Below, piece after piece: positions 62,558 through 64,000 of a stretch of DNA of 64,000 bases (its first letter is position 1; each line of letters starts with the position of its first letter). The stretch covers positions 51,908,975 through 51,972,974 of the forward strand of contig JACSVZ010000007.1 of assembly GCA_014706295.1 (NCBI GenBank). Reading direction: 5' to 3'. The notes below the pieces were generated by a model. It had not been told where the DNA came from. It saw only the letters and a list, made by a program, of their open reading frames with translations, and did not search any database. Made by a program: the position numbers and the translations under genes. Origin of the DNA: Lycocorax pyrrhopterus obiensis. Taxonomy: Eukaryota > Chordata > Aves > Passeriformes > Paradisaeidae.

Positions 62558-64000
62558 ACCTTGCTTTGGCTTCCCTGGCCACTTGCGCTGCCTGGTGCTG
62601 TGTAAAATGTCTGCTGCTCCCTGATACAGAGTACATGTGTCTGTGTGCTGCTGGCTACTGCTTGGATGTAACCACACATCACCACAGGCATATTCCTGTG
62701 TGCTTGAGGTCTTAATTTTTATCATGAATATGTTGAAATGTTTGGATTCCCCAAGAGGCTCATTTTGCGGCCATTTGGGTCATTTAGTATTCAAATTGCA
62801 TGTCTCTGGGACGCATGCAATTCAAACCTTTCAACTCTGCCCATTGCTCTTGAGTGCTTGGATTAGTTGGTTTGAAGGCTAGAGGCCACTTGCATAATGC
62901 AGGCACCAGAACCTTACCCAGGCTTTCCAGCAACCAAACCCACAGCTCCCATCTGAATTGTAGAAAGCCACCCCATCTTGACTTAAGGAAAAGTCCAAAA
63001 CAACCCAAAGTGAATTGTTTCAATGAGGTATTGCTTCCTTTACTAAAAACCAATGCAACTATTGCCAACCTGAATTTGTCCAGTTTCATCTTCCAGCCCA
63101 CTGATCTGTGCTAGGACGGAGAACTGAATCCTTTTCCCAACACTCATCATTCCCAATTTCTGGTCATGAAATTCCTGAACTTTGTCATCAACAAATCAGT
63201 TGCGGTGCCTCAATAAAAGGTGAAGAATTCAGAATCCAAATCACCTCCTTACCTCTTTTCTAAGCCTTTCCCAGCTCTCACAAAATTACACAAGACTTCC
63301 TTTACAGTGCTAAAAAGAAACAAAGCTGGTGTTCTCACCTCGCTTGCAGAGCCAAAGAAATCAGTCATCAGGAACCAAAATAGATTTATTGTGCATAAGA
63401 AACCTAGAGAGCTTGTTGTATTTATTTAAATGGACCAGTGAAGGAAAGGCATTCAAAATCCATTGCAGAACCAGAGCTGTGTTATAACCAGTCTACATCC
63501 AAGGCAGGTTTACTGAGGGGGATAAAAAGGCTCAACCTCTTCTTCCCTAATTAGCTCTAATCAGTGAGAGATATTCCTGCCACAGGCTAAAGGAATTGCT
63601 ACATCTCTGCAGAGCGCTCACATCCTTAGCACTGCTGTCTCTCATCCTGCTGGTTTCACTATATTTACCCTTGTCCTCCCTCTCCTTTGGTTATCATCTC
63701 CACTCCCTTTCAAACCAGAGATGCCCAGTATTTTTCTGTTTTCTTCGAAACAGATATCAGTCAGGAACTTTGTGCTTTGAAGGCTCCTCTGAGGTACTAA
63801 TTACATTTTTAAGAGACACATATACCTTTCAAATTCCTGCTGGCCAGAGCAGGAGGCTGGGACTCATGAGAGGCAGATGCACTTAGTAACAACCACTATC
63901 CATGTCAGTATTCATTTTAACAAACTTATCTTTTTTTTCTCCCCCTTAGATTCTAGCTTAAATATTACTTAGAACAGAATGCAGTAATGTCCCTAGTACA

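Larger units (their letters stand above)
53991..64000. other. Upstream intergenic flank of BCL11B
   Basis: Ten kilobases of mostly AT-rich non-coding sequence. Contents: a GGAA repeat at 54.7 kb, complex sequence at 57.0-57.3 kb ending in a Z-DNA-like run, a MIR-like copy at 58.6-58.9 kb, a TA/TG tract at 59.87 kb and a short hairpin at 62.53 kb. No exon of a neighbouring gene was recognised. In mammals BCL11B is flanked by large gene deserts carrying distal enhancers, which fits. Confidence 0.75.

Noticed and set aside
1..64000. CRISPR array, phage or bacterial gene cluster, tRNA or rRNA genes, endogenous retrovirus
   Set aside because: No regularly spaced direct repeats, no operon-like coding, no cloverleaf or rRNA sequence, and no LTR pair or retroviral coding remnants recognised on reading both strands.

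Overview
This window is a piece of vertebrate, almost certainly avian, nuclear genome. It carries the 5' part of one recognisable gene, the zinc-finger transcription factor BCL11B (CTIP2), on the minus strand. The avian assignment rests on a CR1-type LINE 3' end in intron 2 that ends in the typical ATTCTATG-type octamer repeats, on compact introns with few young repeats, and on coding exons close to but distinct from the mammalian protein. I cannot name the species.

Layout, read right to left in the direction of transcription: roughly 53,990-64,000 is upstream intergenic DNA with microsatellites, one ancient SINE-like copy and stretches that look constrained. About 48,860-53,990 is a broad, broken CpG-island domain around the start of the gene. 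Exon 1 coding sequence is at 50,343-50,400 (19 codons plus one base, beginning with the MSRRKQ corepressor-binding motif). Intron 1 is about 13.5 kb and holds two isolated CpG-dense patches near 42.1 and 45.5 kb. Exon 2 is at 36,506-36,874 (123 codons, with the N-terminal C2HC zinc finger). Intron 2 is about 28 kb. Exon 3 is at 8,290-8,505 (72 codons, the cassette exon absent from the short BCL11B isoform). Intron 3 runs off the left edge. The large last exon with the C2H2 zinc fingers is not in the window.

The three exons join without a phase break (all junctions are phase 1) and give the first 214 residues or so of the protein. The remaining 99% is non-coding. Many short or GC-driven open frames were examined and set aside. 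The features most worth a second look are regulatory or splicing-related: a tandem NAG acceptor at exon 2, a 12-bp duplication inside the cassette exon, a POU/homeodomain-motif cluster in intron 2, a perfect CRE inside an ancient repeat, orphan CpG patches in intron 1, and a possible divergent start at the promoter. I found no CRISPR array, tRNA, rRNA, second protein-coding gene or evidence of a wholly new system.
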